DNA from: Oscillospiraceae bacterium
GTDB lineage: Bacteria; Bacillota; Clostridia; Oscillospirales; Acutalibacteraceae
NCBI GenBank assembly: GCA_022650485.1
Contig: JALCPP010000001.1
Span: 62,001 to 126,000 of the forward strand
DNA: 64,000 bases
Direction: 5' to 3'
The stretch's first letter is position 1, and the number at the start of each line of letters is the position of its first letter. The position numbers and the translations under genes were made by a program. The notes beneath the pieces were generated by a model. It was not told where the DNA came from and searched no databases. It saw only the letters and a program-made list of their open reading frames with translations. Positions 50,558 through 59,025 of this stretch are shown piece after piece.

Positions 50558-51553
50558 TTGTGTACTTCAATGGCGCTGCAGTCTGGTCAGATGGTGAATT
50601 TTTTAGGAAGAACAATGGACTTTTCTTATCCGATTGAACCGAACATTTACATTGCTCCGAAGAATTATATATGGCATAATATTCTGAATATGAATCAGTA
50701 CAGCGACCGTTATGCTTTTATTGGTCTTGGTCAGGAAAGCGAAGGGATGATGGGCTTTTTTGACGGAGTGAATGAAAAGGGATTTGCCGCCGCCGCACTG
50801 TATTTTCCCGGCTATGCCAAATATGACCTGAAATCAGGCGGAGAGAAAAAGGAACCGATTGCCGCTCTGGATTTTCTTCATTATCTGCTGGGAAGCTGCG
50901 CATCGGTCGATGACCTGGAACAAATTGTGCGCCGGGTCACTTTAATCGGTGTTCCGGACCCCGTGACAAAAACCGTTGCGCCCCTTCACTGGATGACGGC
51001 TGACCGAAGCGGAAAAGCCGCCGTGATTGAGCCGACGGAACAGGGGCTGAAGCTGTATTCCAATCCAATCGGAGTGTTGGCAAACAGCCCTGATTTTCCA
51101 TGGCAGATGACAAATCTGAGAAATTATGTGGGAGTTTCTCCGGAGCAGGCCGACGAGGTCTTCTGGGGCGATGTTCCGCTTCATCCGTTTGGCCAGGCCG
51201 GCGGGACGCGCCTGCTGCCGGGGGGCTACACATCGCCGGAACGATTTGTGAGGACGGCTTACCAAAAAACTCATATACAGGTGCCGGCTGATGGAACAGA
51301 GGCGGTCACTGCATGCTTTCATATCATGGAAAATGTTTCAATTCCCAAAGGGGTTGTTGTGACCGACAGGGGTACGTGCGACTATACAAAGTACACTGCG
51401 TTTATGAATACCAAAACGTGTGAGTACTATTTTAAAACGTATGACAACAGCGAAATTGCCTGTGCCGGCCTTGGGAATAATGAGAGACACCACACACAGC
51501 TGATCTGTTTGGGAAGTTTGACAAGACCTGCTTCCTTTCGGAAAATCATTTAA
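50558..51553 (+). CDS. Choloylglycine hydrolase family protein
   Basis: A 331-residue linear amide C-N hydrolase of the choloylglycine (bile salt/penicillin V acylase) family. The nucleophile is Cys2, reached by removal of the start Met (TTG 50558, then TGT). The following LGRTMDFSY carries the family Arg and Asp, and FFDGVNEKGFAAAALYFPGYAK is typical. LANSPDFPWQMTNLRNY supplies the late Asn. Bile-salt or acyl-homoserine-lactone substrates are both possible from the family. Ribosome-binding site GAAGGGAATGAG. Confidence 0.9.
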   Translation: MCTSMALQSGQMVNFLGRTMDFSYPIEPNIYIAPKNYIWHNILNMNQYSDRYAFIGLGQESEGMMGFFDGVNEKGFAAAALYFPGYAKYDLKSGGEKKEPIAALDFLHYLLGSCASVDDLEQIVRRVTLIGVPDPVTKTVAPLHWMTADRSGKAAVIEPTEQGLKLYSNPIGVLANSPDFPWQMTNLRNYVGVSPEQADEVFWGDVPLHPFGQAGGTRLLPGGYTSPERFVRTAYQKTHIQVPADGTEAVTACFHIMENVSIPKGVVVTDRGTCDYTKYTAFMNTKTCEYYFKTYDNSEIACAGLGNNERHHTQLICLGSLTRPASFRKII

Positions 51554-51572
51554 AGAGTTTTATGTTAAAAGC

Positions 51573-51617
51573 AAGAAGTCCCGGAAGCTGCAAAAGAGGC
51601 AGCCCCCGGGACTTTTC
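51573..51617. terminator. Terminator after the choloylglycine hydrolase gene
   Basis: AAGTCCCGG and CCGGGACTT, with GCTGC and GCAGC inside, form an interrupted stem, followed by TTTT. It stands between converging genes. Confidence 0.82.
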
Positions 51618-51662
51618 AGGTGCGTTTCGGCTATGTTTTCGGGTAATGCTGTGGCAGACCGG

Positions 51663-52307
51663 TTAATAACCGAGTGTTTCCGGCAGCAAAAAGACCTTGA
51701 TCCTGCCGGGAACACGCTGAAAACTGCTGATCAGCGTATTGCAGCAGATTCGATCAGGACTTTTACAGTTGGTGCATTCTCCGGTTACGGCACAGCCGGT
51801 GGTATTAATGTTTAGGCGCATACAGTTTGCCCCGCAGGCCCAGCTTTTCACTCGCTGTTCCGCTTCGGTAAGGTTGGGGACAAGTTTGTTTACCCCGGCA
51901 ATCACAACCACGTTCCTGGGACCGTAGGCAATGGCCGCAATGCGGTTGGAGTTTCCGTCGATGTTGAAGAGCTGACCGTCCATCGTAATGGCGTTAGAGC
52001 TGGTAAAATACCAGTCTGCATTTAGTGAGCGAAGGTAAATTTCACGTTTCCCTTCGTCGGTAATGCCGGCTTTATGGCGGTCCAGATACCGAAATTTTCC
52101 GCTTTGAATGAAGTCCGACACCCCGGTTTCTTCCAGCGTGACGGAACCGCCGTTGGCTACAACAGCATTTTCCGGCACCATTGAGTCAAGAATCTTTAAA
52201 AGTTCTTTCTGGTTCGGTACAAAATGTGCTTCAAAACGATTCCCATTTAACGCCTTGACTGCGTTTTCAATTTTTTTCTGCGCCATTTTGGTTAAAGCAA
52301 GATTCAT
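51663..52307 (-). CDS. LUD domain protein (LutC/YkgG-like)
   Basis: A 214-residue LUD (DUF162) protein with ANGGSVTLEETGVSDFIQSGKFRYLDR near residue 50 and SSNAITMDGQLFNIDGNSNRIAAIAYGP near 100. The C-terminal half has a Cys group (ACGANCMRL, CAVTGECTNC, ICC), which could hold metal. Relatives serve in lactate utilisation in LutABC, but lutA and lutB are not beside it, so the substrate is open. Start ATG 52307 follows AAAGAAGGAG. Confidence 0.88.
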   Translation of the reverse strand: MNLALTKMAQKKIENAVKALNGNRFEAHFVPNQKELLKILDSMVPENAVVANGGSVTLEETGVSDFIQSGKFRYLDRHKAGITDEGKREIYLRSLNADWYFTSSNAITMDGQLFNIDGNSNRIAAIAYGPRNVVVIAGVNKLVPNLTEAEQRVKSWACGANCMRLNINTTGCAVTGECTNCKSPDRICCNTLISSFQRVPGRIKVFLLPETLGY

Positions 52308-52494
52308 GTGAACTCCTTCTTTCCTTCATTTCTATGATCTTACCAAATCCCATGCCTGAATGCAAGGAATTGAAAAGCACTTGCTTTAACATGTTTTTCG
52401 AAAGAGACTCCTGTCCGCTTTTTTCGGTGTCCTGTTCTGTTTGCATGTCTTTTTTCATATGATTATTGCGAAGTGATTTGCAGGAGGATTTCAA

Positions 52495-53085
52495 ATGAAG
52501 CGCAATGCAAGAATGCAAACAGAGCGGAAAAGTCAATACCCCACCGTGACGGGGTCCAAAGGGAGAAATCCGTGGAATGACGTTGATGACCCGGAACTCG
52601 AATTTGATGATCCGGAAGATCGGGAGCTGGAAGAGGATTCGTTTTCTAAGCGCAGGGGAAATACCAGACTGCTGACTATGATTCAGATCATTGCCTGCAC
52701 GGCAATTCTGGTGGCGGCAGTGGTGTTGCGGCTGCGCGGCGGAGAGCCTTTTCAAACAGTAAGAAGCTGGTATTTCGAATCATTAAATAATTCCATTGTC
52801 GCAGATTCGCAGGTGGACCATGTCAGGCATGTGGTGGTGGACCTTTGGTCGACAATTTCCAGTTCTCGGGCGGAAAACAGCCAGACACCATCTTCTAACC
52901 AGAGCCAGATTGATGGAACCGCCTTGCAGAATTCCTCTTCAGCATTGGAAAACAGCGTGGCACCCGGTACTTCTTCACAGAATCTTGCTTCGGCTCCGGT
53001 GTCGTCTGCTTCTTCCTCGGAAAACAGTGCTGCCGCTGCTTCATCAGCCGACCAGAATTCTTCCTCTCCGTCGGTTTCATCATGA
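52495..53085 (+). CDS. Bitopic protein in the SpoIVFA position
   Basis: A 196-residue protein with a charged, acidic cytoplasmic N-terminus, one membrane helix (about residues 59-80, LLTMIQIIACTAILVAAVVLRL) and a long outside region rich in Ser, Ala, Asn and Gln (about residues 118-196). SpoIVFA of Bacillus has the same topology but ends in a LytM-like domain, which is missing here. It directly precedes, and overlaps by 4 bases, the SpoIVFB-like gene, which supports the SpoIVFA role by position only. AGGAGG precedes the ATG. Confidence 0.6.
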   Translation: MKRNARMQTERKSQYPTVTGSKGRNPWNDVDDPELEFDDPEDRELEEDSFSKRRGNTRLLTMIQIIACTAILVAAVVLRLRGGEPFQTVRSWYFESLNNSIVADSQVDHVRHVVVDLWSTISSSRAENSQTPSSNQSQIDGTALQNSSSALENSVAPGTSSQNLASAPVSSASSSENSAAAASSADQNSSSPSVSS

Positions 53086-53681
53086 CAATATCGGTTGGCG
53101 GCTGCCGGGTGACTTTCAGCTATTTCTTTTTTGTCCTTGTGGCGCTGCTTCTGTTGTTTGACACCAGCGGGGTGGCTGCTGCCGGGCTTCTGGCTGCATC
53201 CATTCATGAATGCAGCCACCTTGCGGTGATGTCTGCTTTAAAAATTTTACCGGAGGAAATTCGGTTTAATGCGTTTGGAATTGATATTGTCAGAAATTCC
53301 AGGCCGGACCATGGCTATTGGAAGGACGCGGCTATTTCGCTGGCGGGGCCCGCGGCCAATTTGCTGGCGGCGGGTTTGTTTTCGCTGTTTTGCAGACCGA
53401 TATTTCAAGTCTTTATCCTGGCAAATATAACCTTGTTTCTTTTTAATATTCTGCCGGTTGAGCCGCTGGACGGGGGACAGGCTTTGTATGCGCTTCTGTG
53501 CTTGCACTGGGAGCCTGCAAAAGCGTGCCGAATAGTGGGATTGGTGTCGTTTTGTTTTCTTGTACCGCTTTCCGTCATTGGATTTTTGACTTTGTTTCGA
53601 TCTTCGGGAAATTTTACCCTGCTGCTGATCTGTGTTTATCTGATGTGTTTATTAGTATTTAAACGGGGAAAATATTTTTAG
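53082..53681 (+). CDS. spoIVFB: Site-2 protease, SpoIVFB-like (M50)
   Basis: A 199-residue membrane metalloprotease. The zinc site HECSH (HExxH) lies near residue 43 in a membrane helix, and the third ligand is in ILPVEPLDGGQAL (PxxPLDGG) near residue 125. This is the core of SpoIVFB, which cleaves pro-sigma-K in the mother cell. It is shorter than Bacillus SpoIVFB (288) and lacks the C-terminal CBS domain. The start overlaps the upstream gene by 4 bases. Signal-linked partner gene bofA is not in the window. Confidence 0.82.
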   Translation: MTISVGGCRVTFSYFFFVLVALLLLFDTSGVAAAGLLAASIHECSHLAVMSALKILPEEIRFNAFGIDIVRNSRPDHGYWKDAAISLAGPAANLLAAGLFSLFCRPIFQVFILANITLFLFNILPVEPLDGGQALYALLCLHWEPAKACRIVGLVSFCFLVPLSVIGFLTLFRSSGNFTLLLICVYLMCLLVFKRGKYF

Positions 53682-53865
53682 TGCAGCAGCCGGCGGCTTT
53701 GCAGTGCTGCGGCTGGGTGAAAACCTGTGATGTTTTATGTATATGACAATATCATATTTTATAAGGATATGGTCGGCTTGTCAGTCAAATTACAGGAATT
53801 TTTTTCACGCCGATTATAAAGAAAAAAACATTGCGCAGCCTGCGGGAATGTGATATGATTATAAA
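53682..53865 (+). promoter_or_regulatory. Intergenic region and promoter of rplS
   Basis: The promoter TTGCGC (53831-53836), 17 bp, TATGAT (53854-53859) serves the L19 leader. Before it, a GC-rich hairpin (CAGCCGGCGGC with GCTGCGGCTG, imperfect) without T-run lies at about 53686-53715; the rest has no visible feature. Confidence 0.75.
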
Positions 53866-53871
53866 GTATTT

Positions 53872-53972
53872 GAGATCCGTCAGAGCAATCTGATGGGATT
53901 CAACGCCTTGTACTCAGGGCATTGAAACGGACAGTCCTCTGCCGCCGGCATGAATGTCTGAAATTTAGGAGG
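53872..53972 (+). ncRNA. Probable ribosomal protein L19 leader
   Basis: About 100 nt between promoter and rplS with local complementarity: ATCCGTCAGA and TCTGATGGGAT, then CAACGCC and the GGGCATTG stretch, and ACGGACAGTCCTCTG. Firmicutes rplS has an autoregulatory leader (L19_leader), and length and place fit. I could not match the consensus residue by residue. Confidence 0.6.
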
Positions 53973-53982
53973 ATTTATTAAG

Positions 53983-54327
53983 ATGGACGCATTAAAGACA
54001 ATTGCACAAGATTCTACAAAAGCGGAACTGCCCGTATTTCAAGTTGGTGATACGGTTCGGGTGGATGTAAACATTCGCGAAGGCGAACGTGAAAGGATTC
54101 AGGCTTTTGAGGGCACGGTGATTGCTCGCAAAGGTTCCGGTATCGGTGAGACATTTACCGTTCGCCGTGTTTCTTACGGTGTAGGTGTGGAAAGAGTATT
54201 CCCACTGCATTCCCCGAATGTAAAAGGGGTTAAGGTAATCCGCAGCGGCCGCGTCCGCAGGGCAAAGCTGTATTATCTGCGCGGCAGGGTCGGCAAAGCC
54301 GCGAAAGTCAAGAGCAAAGTTCAGTAA
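53983..54327 (+). CDS. rplS: 50S ribosomal protein L19
   Basis: A 114-residue L19 of normal length. Family patterns are [29 protein letters not shown] near the start, [26 protein letters not shown] in the middle and the ending [17 protein letters not shown]. It sits at the 30S-50S interface. AGGAGG precedes the ATG. The gene is closed by a terminator at 54347, though the signal peptidase genes follow directly. Confidence 0.98.
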   Translation: MDALKTIAQDSTKAELPVFQVGDTVRVDVNIREGERERIQAFEGTVIARKGSGIGETFTVRRVSYGVGVERVFPLHSPNVKGVKVIRSGRVRRAKLYYLRGRVGKAAKVKSKVQ

Positions 54328-54346
54328 TAGATTTTATACAGCGGCT

Positions 54347-54375
54347 AAAAAGGGACATTTCGGTGTCCCTTTTTT
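54347..54375 (+). terminator. Terminator after rplS
   Basis: AAAAGGGACA and TGTCCCTTTT form a perfect 10-bp stem around a 6-base loop, with a run of six T. Confidence 0.92.
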
Positions 54376-54399
54376 GTTCTTTTGATCGGAGGAAACGGT

Positions 54400-54981
54400 A
54401 TGAAAGACAGCTCGAGCGAGCAGCCTTGTCCGAAAAAACAGCCTGTTTGCAGCAGCTTTGCTGAAAACTGCTATGAATGGGTGGAAGCCTTAATCATTTC
54501 TCTGACGGTTATTATGGTTCTATTCGTTTTTTTGTTTCGCGTTAACATTGTTGTGAACGGCGATTCTATGAAACCAAATTTTCACAATGGAAATCGTGTC
54601 TTGGTTTCCTGTGTAAACGGCGGCTATTCACAGGGGGACGTCGTGGTGATCGACGAACAGGCCACAGACTTAAAAGAGCGTATTATCAAACGCGTCATAG
54701 CAACCGGAGGACAGACGGTTGACATCAATTTTGCAACAGGGACTGTGTCGGTGGACGGGCAGGAACTTGATGAGTCGGCGTATATCGAAAACGGAATTAC
54801 AAAAGATCAATACGATGTTGATTTTCCCCAGAAGGTGCCGGAAGGACATATCTTTGTATTAGGCGATAATCGTTCCATATCGGAAGACAGCCGCTTTCAG
54901 GAAGTGGGAATGATCGATAGCCGATATGTAGTCGGCAAAGTTATTTTTCTTTTGAATCCATTTCATTCGATTGCACAATAG
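54400..54981 (+). CDS. lepB: Signal peptidase I, first copy
   Basis: A 193-residue type I signal peptidase with one N-terminal membrane helix (about residues 30-52). The catalytic Ser is in NGDSMKPNF near residue 60, the Lys in RIIKRVIATGG near 98, and the box E region is FVLGDNRSISEDSR near 155. It removes signal peptides at the outer membrane face. ATG 54400 follows GGAGG; the TTG at 54382 is rejected. A second copy of exactly the same length follows at once. Confidence 0.95.
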   Translation: MKDSSSEQPCPKKQPVCSSFAENCYEWVEALIISLTVIMVLFVFLFRVNIVVNGDSMKPNFHNGNRVLVSCVNGGYSQGDVVVIDEQATDLKERIIKRVIATGGQTVDINFATGTVSVDGQELDESAYIENGITKDQYDVDFPQKVPEGHIFVLGDNRSISEDSRFQEVGMIDSRYVVGKVIFLLNPFHSIAQ

Positions 54982-55015
54982 GTGGTATTTGATCTGACAA
55001 GGAGCTGACTCTCCG

Positions 55016-55597
55016 TTGAAAAAGGCGGATTCGGAAACTAAAAAGGAAAAGCAAGAGTTTGGTGCTGCCGCTTTTGTAGTTAATTGCTATGAATGGGTAG
55101 AGGCACTGATTCTCTCTTTGATTATTGTGACGGTTCTGTTTTCGTTTGCAATGAGGATTGTCAGTGTCAGCGGCCCGTCCATGCTTCCTACGCTCCGGTC
55201 CGACGACAGGGTGCTCCTTTTCAGTATGTTTTACCAGCCCCGGCAAGGGGATGTGGTTGTGATTACCCATACGCGCGGCCTGTCGGAGCCTATTATCAAA
55301 AGGGTGATTGCTTTGGAAAACCAGACGGTCGATATCGATTTTCAGTCCGGAACTGTGGTTGTCGATGGGAAAAAGATGGATGAATCCCGGTATATTCGAA
55401 ACGGTATTACCACGCAGCCTTCTGATTACCGCTTCCCGCTTACTGTTCCCAAAGGATCCGTGTTTGTGTTGGGCGATAATCGTCCCGTTTCCAATGACAG
55501 CCGCAGCAGCGATGTTGGAATGGTGGATCAGCGCCTGATCCTCGGCAGGGCGGAATGGGTTTTGTATCCGTTTGGCCGATTTGGAAAAATCAATTAA
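55016..55597 (+). CDS. lepB: Signal peptidase I, second copy
   Basis: Also 193 residues, with the same design: Ser in SGPSMLPTL near residue 60, Lys in PIIKRVIALEN near 98, and FVLGDNRPVSNDSR near 155. The shared N-terminal segment NCYEWVEAL in both copies shows a tandem duplication, although the two have since diverged. The start is TTG 55016 with AAGGAG twelve bases upstream. It is followed by rbgA after 12 bases and is likely part of that transcript. Confidence 0.95.
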   Translation: MKKADSETKKEKQEFGAAAFVVNCYEWVEALILSLIIVTVLFSFAMRIVSVSGPSMLPTLRSDDRVLLFSMFYQPRQGDVVVITHTRGLSEPIIKRVIALENQTVDIDFQSGTVVVDGKKMDESRYIRNGITTQPSDYRFPLTVPKGSVFVLGDNRPVSNDSRSSDVGMVDQRLILGRAEWVLYPFGRFGKIN

Positions 55598-55609
55598 GGG
55601 GGAAGTTCC

Positions 55610-56482
55610 ATGCAGCAAAGCCCGCCGATTCAATGGTTTCCGGGCCACATGGCAAAGACCAGAAGACAAATAGAAAAGGATGTGCGATTGGTAGACGCTG
55701 TGGCCGAGATTCTGGATGCCCGCATCCCGGTAAGCAGCCGAAATCCGGACCTTGACAGTTTGATTGTGGGAAAACCGCGCATTATGTTTTTAAATAAAGC
55801 CGACCTGGCGGACCCTGTTCGTACGAAGGAATGGGTCACGTATTTTGAGAGTCTTGGATTTGGCTCGATTGCTGTGGACTGCCGGACAGGCAAAGGCCTG
55901 AAAGGCTTTTTGCCGTTGGCCAGAACCGTCCTTGCGGACCGCTTGGCTTCCTGGAAGGCCAAAGGAATGGCGGGGCGCAGAATCCGGATTCTGGTAGCCG
56001 GAGTTCCCAATGTGGGGAAAAGCTCGCTGATTAACCGCTTGTCTGGGAACAGCCGCGCTTCTGTGGAGGACAGGCCCGGTGTGACCCGCAGAAATCAGTG
56101 GTTTCCTGTGGGCAAGGACTTGGAAATTCTTGATACGCCCGGCATCCTGTGGCCGAAATTTGGCGATCCGGCTGTCGGTGAGCATTTGGCATTTACCGGA
56201 GCGATCAAGGATGATATTATAGATACGGAAACGTTGGCTTGCCGCTTGCTGGAGGTTTTGCGCGATGGTTATGCAGAGCTTTTGGTGCAAAGGTACCGGC
56301 TGAAAGATGATTTTTCCGGTTTCGGCGGTTATGAATTGCTGGAATTAATCGGCAGGAAACGCGGTATGCTGATCAGTGGAGGAGAGATCGACACAGAACG
56401 TGCATCCATTATGCTTTTAGATGAATTCCGGTCCGGCAAGATCGGGAGGATTACGCTGGAAAAGGCCGGTGAACCAAAGTGA
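55610..56482 (+). CDS. rbgA: Ribosome biogenesis GTPase RbgA (YlqF)
   Basis: A 290-residue circularly permuted GTPase. The motifs appear in the order G4 (LNKADL), G5 (VDCRTGKG), G1 (GVPNVGKSSLINRL), G3 (DTPGILWP); IQWFPGHMAKTRR opens the protein. RbgA completes assembly of the 50S subunit in Firmicutes. Gene order rplS-lepB-rbgA-rnhB agrees with the Bacillus chromosome. GGGGGAAG before ATG. Overlaps rnhB by 4 bases. Confidence 0.97.
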   Translation: MQQSPPIQWFPGHMAKTRRQIEKDVRLVDAVAEILDARIPVSSRNPDLDSLIVGKPRIMFLNKADLADPVRTKEWVTYFESLGFGSIAVDCRTGKGLKGFLPLARTVLADRLASWKAKGMAGRRIRILVAGVPNVGKSSLINRLSGNSRASVEDRPGVTRRNQWFPVGKDLEILDTPGILWPKFGDPAVGEHLAFTGAIKDDIIDTETLACRLLEVLRDGYAELLVQRYRLKDDFSGFGGYELLELIGRKRGMLISGGEIDTERASIMLLDEFRSGKIGRITLEKAGEPK

Positions 56483-57096
56483 CGGACTGGCATTTTTACG
56501 AAGATGCGGCCCGGAACGACGGCTTTTCAACAGTTTGCGGAATTGATGAAGCCGGCCGTGGACCTTTGGCGGGCCCCGTGTTTGCCGCGGCGGTTATTCT
56601 TCCGCCCCATGCCCAGATCGACGGGCTGAATGATTCTAAAAAATTGTCCCCGAAAAAGCGGGAGACGCTTTATGACGTGATTTTACAGACGGCGGTTTCT
56701 TATGGAATTGGTTTTGCAACGGAACAGGAGATTGACAAAATCAATATTTTGCAGGCGACCTTTCTGGCAATGCGGCGGGCGTTTGACAAGCTGGGAAATC
56801 AATCGGATTGTGCCTTGGTGGATGGAAACCGGATGCCGCATCTTGGGGTGGAAACCAGACTGATTGTGAAGGGCGATTCCCTTTCCGCCAGCATTGCGGC
56901 GGCTTCTATCCTTGCCAAAGTCAGCCGTGACCGTGTCATGTGTCAAGTTGATGAAATCTACCCGGATTACGGATTTGCAAAGCACAAGGGATACGGAACC
57001 AAGCTGCACGTGGAAATGCTGCACAAGCTGGGGCCTTGCCCGGTACATCGCAGGACTTTTTTAAAAAAGATTCTGCCCGGATACGGCAATGAGTAA
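56479..57096 (+). CDS. rnhB: Ribonuclease HII
   Basis: A 205-residue RNase HII. The active site begins with GIDEAGRGPLAGPVFAAAV (catalytic Asp and Glu), a second Asp in ALVDGNRMP near residue 112, and a late catalytic Asp in SRDRVM near 152. It cuts RNA in RNA-DNA hybrids and single ribonucleotides in DNA. The GTG start overlaps rbgA by 4 bases and the stop overlaps yraN by 8. Confidence 0.96.
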   Translation: MTDWHFYEDAARNDGFSTVCGIDEAGRGPLAGPVFAAAVILPPHAQIDGLNDSKKLSPKKRETLYDVILQTAVSYGIGFATEQEIDKINILQATFLAMRRAFDKLGNQSDCALVDGNRMPHLGVETRLIVKGDSLSASIAAASILAKVSRDRVMCQVDEIYPDYGFAKHKGYGTKLHVEMLHKLGPCPVHRRTFLKKILPGYGNE

Positions 57097-57460
57097 CCGG
57101 TCCGGGCCAGCTGGAGAGACATGCGCGGCCGAGTATTTGAAGAAAAGCGGCTTTCAGATTGTGGAACGGAATTACAGAAGCCGATTCGGGGAAATCGACA
57201 TAATCGCAGAAAACGGCCAGTATATTGTATTTGCCGAAGTGAAAACGCGGCAGATGTCCTCCATCGCCGAGCCGGAAGCATTCGTTACACCGGCAAAACA
57301 GAAAAGGATTGCAAAAACCGCTTTACTGTATTTGCAGAAGCATCCCACACGTCTTCAGCCCAGATTCGATGTCATCGGAATTGTCATGGGGGAATCCGGA
57401 ACTTCGGTGCTTTCACTGCACCATTTAAAAGATGCGTTCTGCTTTCCGTCCTATTATTAA
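57089..57460 (+). CDS. yraN: YraN family (UPF0102) nuclease-like protein
   Basis: A 123-residue UPF0102 member with a restriction-endonuclease-like fold. GETCAAEYLKKSGFQIVERNYRSRFGEIDIIAENGQYIVFAEVKTR contains the Asp and the ExK pair of the family (given in parts: GEIDII, then FAEVKTR). Biochemical role is unknown in most bacteria, with links to DNA uptake or repair. ATG overlaps rnhB by 8 bases. Last gene of the lepB-rbgA-rnhB-yraN run. Confidence 0.92.
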   Translation: MSNRSGPAGETCAAEYLKKSGFQIVERNYRSRFGEIDIIAENGQYIVFAEVKTRQMSSIAEPEAFVTPAKQKRIAKTALLYLQKHPTRLQPRFDVIGIVMGESGTSVLSLHHLKDAFCFPSYY

Positions 57461-57513
57461 ACTTGAAAGAAACTGAAAAGACCGGAGTATGATTCCGGCA
57501 AGGAGGAACCGAA

Positions 57514-59013
57514 ATGAATTACCAGTCTACCAGAAGCTGTTCAGGGGCGGTAACTTCCGCCCAGGCGATTGCTCAGGGACTTTGCGGGGACGGCGGCCTT
57601 TTTGTTCCGGAAGCGTTTCCGGCCGTAAGCGCTGAAGAACTGACAAAAATGGAAAGCGAGAATTATCAGCAGCGCGCGCAGCGGATTCTTGCAAAATATC
57701 TGACTGATTTTACGGAAGAGGAAATTCGGGAGTGTGTGTCGCTGGCATATCAGCCGCAGTGTTTTCCGGGCGGCGCGGCACCGGTTTCCACTCTGCGGAA
57801 CGGCACGTGCTTTTTAGAACTTTGGCATGGACCGACCTGTGCGTTTAAGGATATGGCGCTCCAGATTCTTCCGCATCTGCTCACACGCTCTTTAAAGAAA
57901 ATTAATACCGGAAAAAAGGCACTGATTCTGGTCGCAACTTCGGGCGATACCGGCAAGGCCGCACTGGAAGGTTTTCAAGATGTTCCGGAAACCAGCATCA
58001 TGGTTTTTTATCCAAAGGACGGCGTCAGTCCGATGCAGGAGCGCCAGATGCGCACACAGGAAGGAAATAACGTTTCCGTTTGCGCGGTTGAGGGAAATTT
58101 TGACGATACACAGACGGGAGTCAAGCTGATTTTCGGCGATCAGAAGATTCAGGAACACCTTGCAAAAAAGGGCTTGATGTTTTCAAGTGCCAATTCGATT
58201 AACTGGGGCCGGCTTTTGCCGCAGATTGTTTATTATTTTTCGGCTTACTGCGATTTGTGCGCCTGCGGGAAGATCAAGCGTGGGGAACAGGTCAACTTTA
58301 CTGTTCCAACCGGAAATTTTGGCGATATTCTCGCTGCTTACTATGCGAAGAAAATGGGGCTGCCGGTTAAAAAGCTGATTTGTGCCTCCAATGCCAACAA
58401 TGTGCTGACGGATTTTCTCACCACGGGCGTATACAGTCGGAATCGGGAGTTTTATACAACGATTTCTCCTTCGATGGATATCCTGATTTCCAGTAATCTG
58501 GAACGTCTGCTGTTTGATTTGACGGACCGGAACGCAGAGCAGGTCGCGGGCTGGATGCGGCAGCTGCGTGAAACCGGGGAATATAAAGTGGACGGGAATA
58601 CCCTTGCAAAGATCCGGGAACTTTTTAGCGCCGGTTTCTGCGGTGACGATGAAACACGGGAAGAAATCCGTTCCCTGTATGAAACAAATCAGTATCTTTG
58701 TGACCCGCACACGGCTGTGGCCGCTCGTGTTTATGAAAAATACCGGAGTAAAACGGGGGACGATACCCAAACGGTCATTGTTTCGACGGCAAGCCCATAC
58801 AAATTTGCTCCTGAGGTATTAAAGGCCTTAGTAAAAGGAAGTTCGAGCGGCGATGGGTTCGAAGCTGTTCGGAGCCTTTCCGGACGGACCGGAACCCCGG
58901 TCCCGGTGCCGATTGCTGCGTTGGAATCCAAACCGGTCCGCTTTTCTTTCTCCTGCCAAAAGGAAAAGATGAGCGAGGCTGTGTTAAGTCTGGTCGATTC
59001 AAAATCTGTCTGA
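57514..59013 (+). CDS. thrC: Threonine synthase
   Basis: A 499-residue PLP enzyme of the longer (type 2) threonine synthase group. It opens with the family's Tyr/Ser/Thr-rich start, has the PLP lysine in GPTCAFKDMALQ near residue 115, the phosphate cradle ATSGDTGKAAL near 145, and the later VPTGNFGDILAAY near 270. It makes threonine from O-phosphohomoserine. AAGGAGG precedes the ATG. The genes before it in the pathway (hom, thrB) are not in the window. Confidence 0.95.
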   Translation: MNYQSTRSCSGAVTSAQAIAQGLCGDGGLFVPEAFPAVSAEELTKMESENYQQRAQRILAKYLTDFTEEEIRECVSLAYQPQCFPGGAAPVSTLRNGTCFLELWHGPTCAFKDMALQILPHLLTRSLKKINTGKKALILVATSGDTGKAALEGFQDVPETSIMVFYPKDGVSPMQERQMRTQEGNNVSVCAVEGNFDDTQTGVKLIFGDQKIQEHLAKKGLMFSSANSINWGRLLPQIVYYFSAYCDLCACGKIKRGEQVNFTVPTGNFGDILAAYYAKKMGLPVKKLICASNANNVLTDFLTTGVYSRNREFYTTISPSMDILISSNLERLLFDLTDRNAEQVAGWMRQLRETGEYKVDGNTLAKIRELFSAGFCGDDETREEIRSLYETNQYLCDPHTAVAARVYEKYRSKTGDDTQTVIVSTASPYKFAPEVLKALVKGSSSGDGFEAVRSLSGRTGTPVPVPIAALESKPVRFSFSCQKEKMSEAVLSLVDSKSV

Positions 59014-59025
59014 GGGTGTGCCGCT

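Noticed and set aside
53686-53715. Terminator after the SpoIVFB-like gene
   Set aside because: The GC-rich inverted repeat is imperfect and has no T-run.
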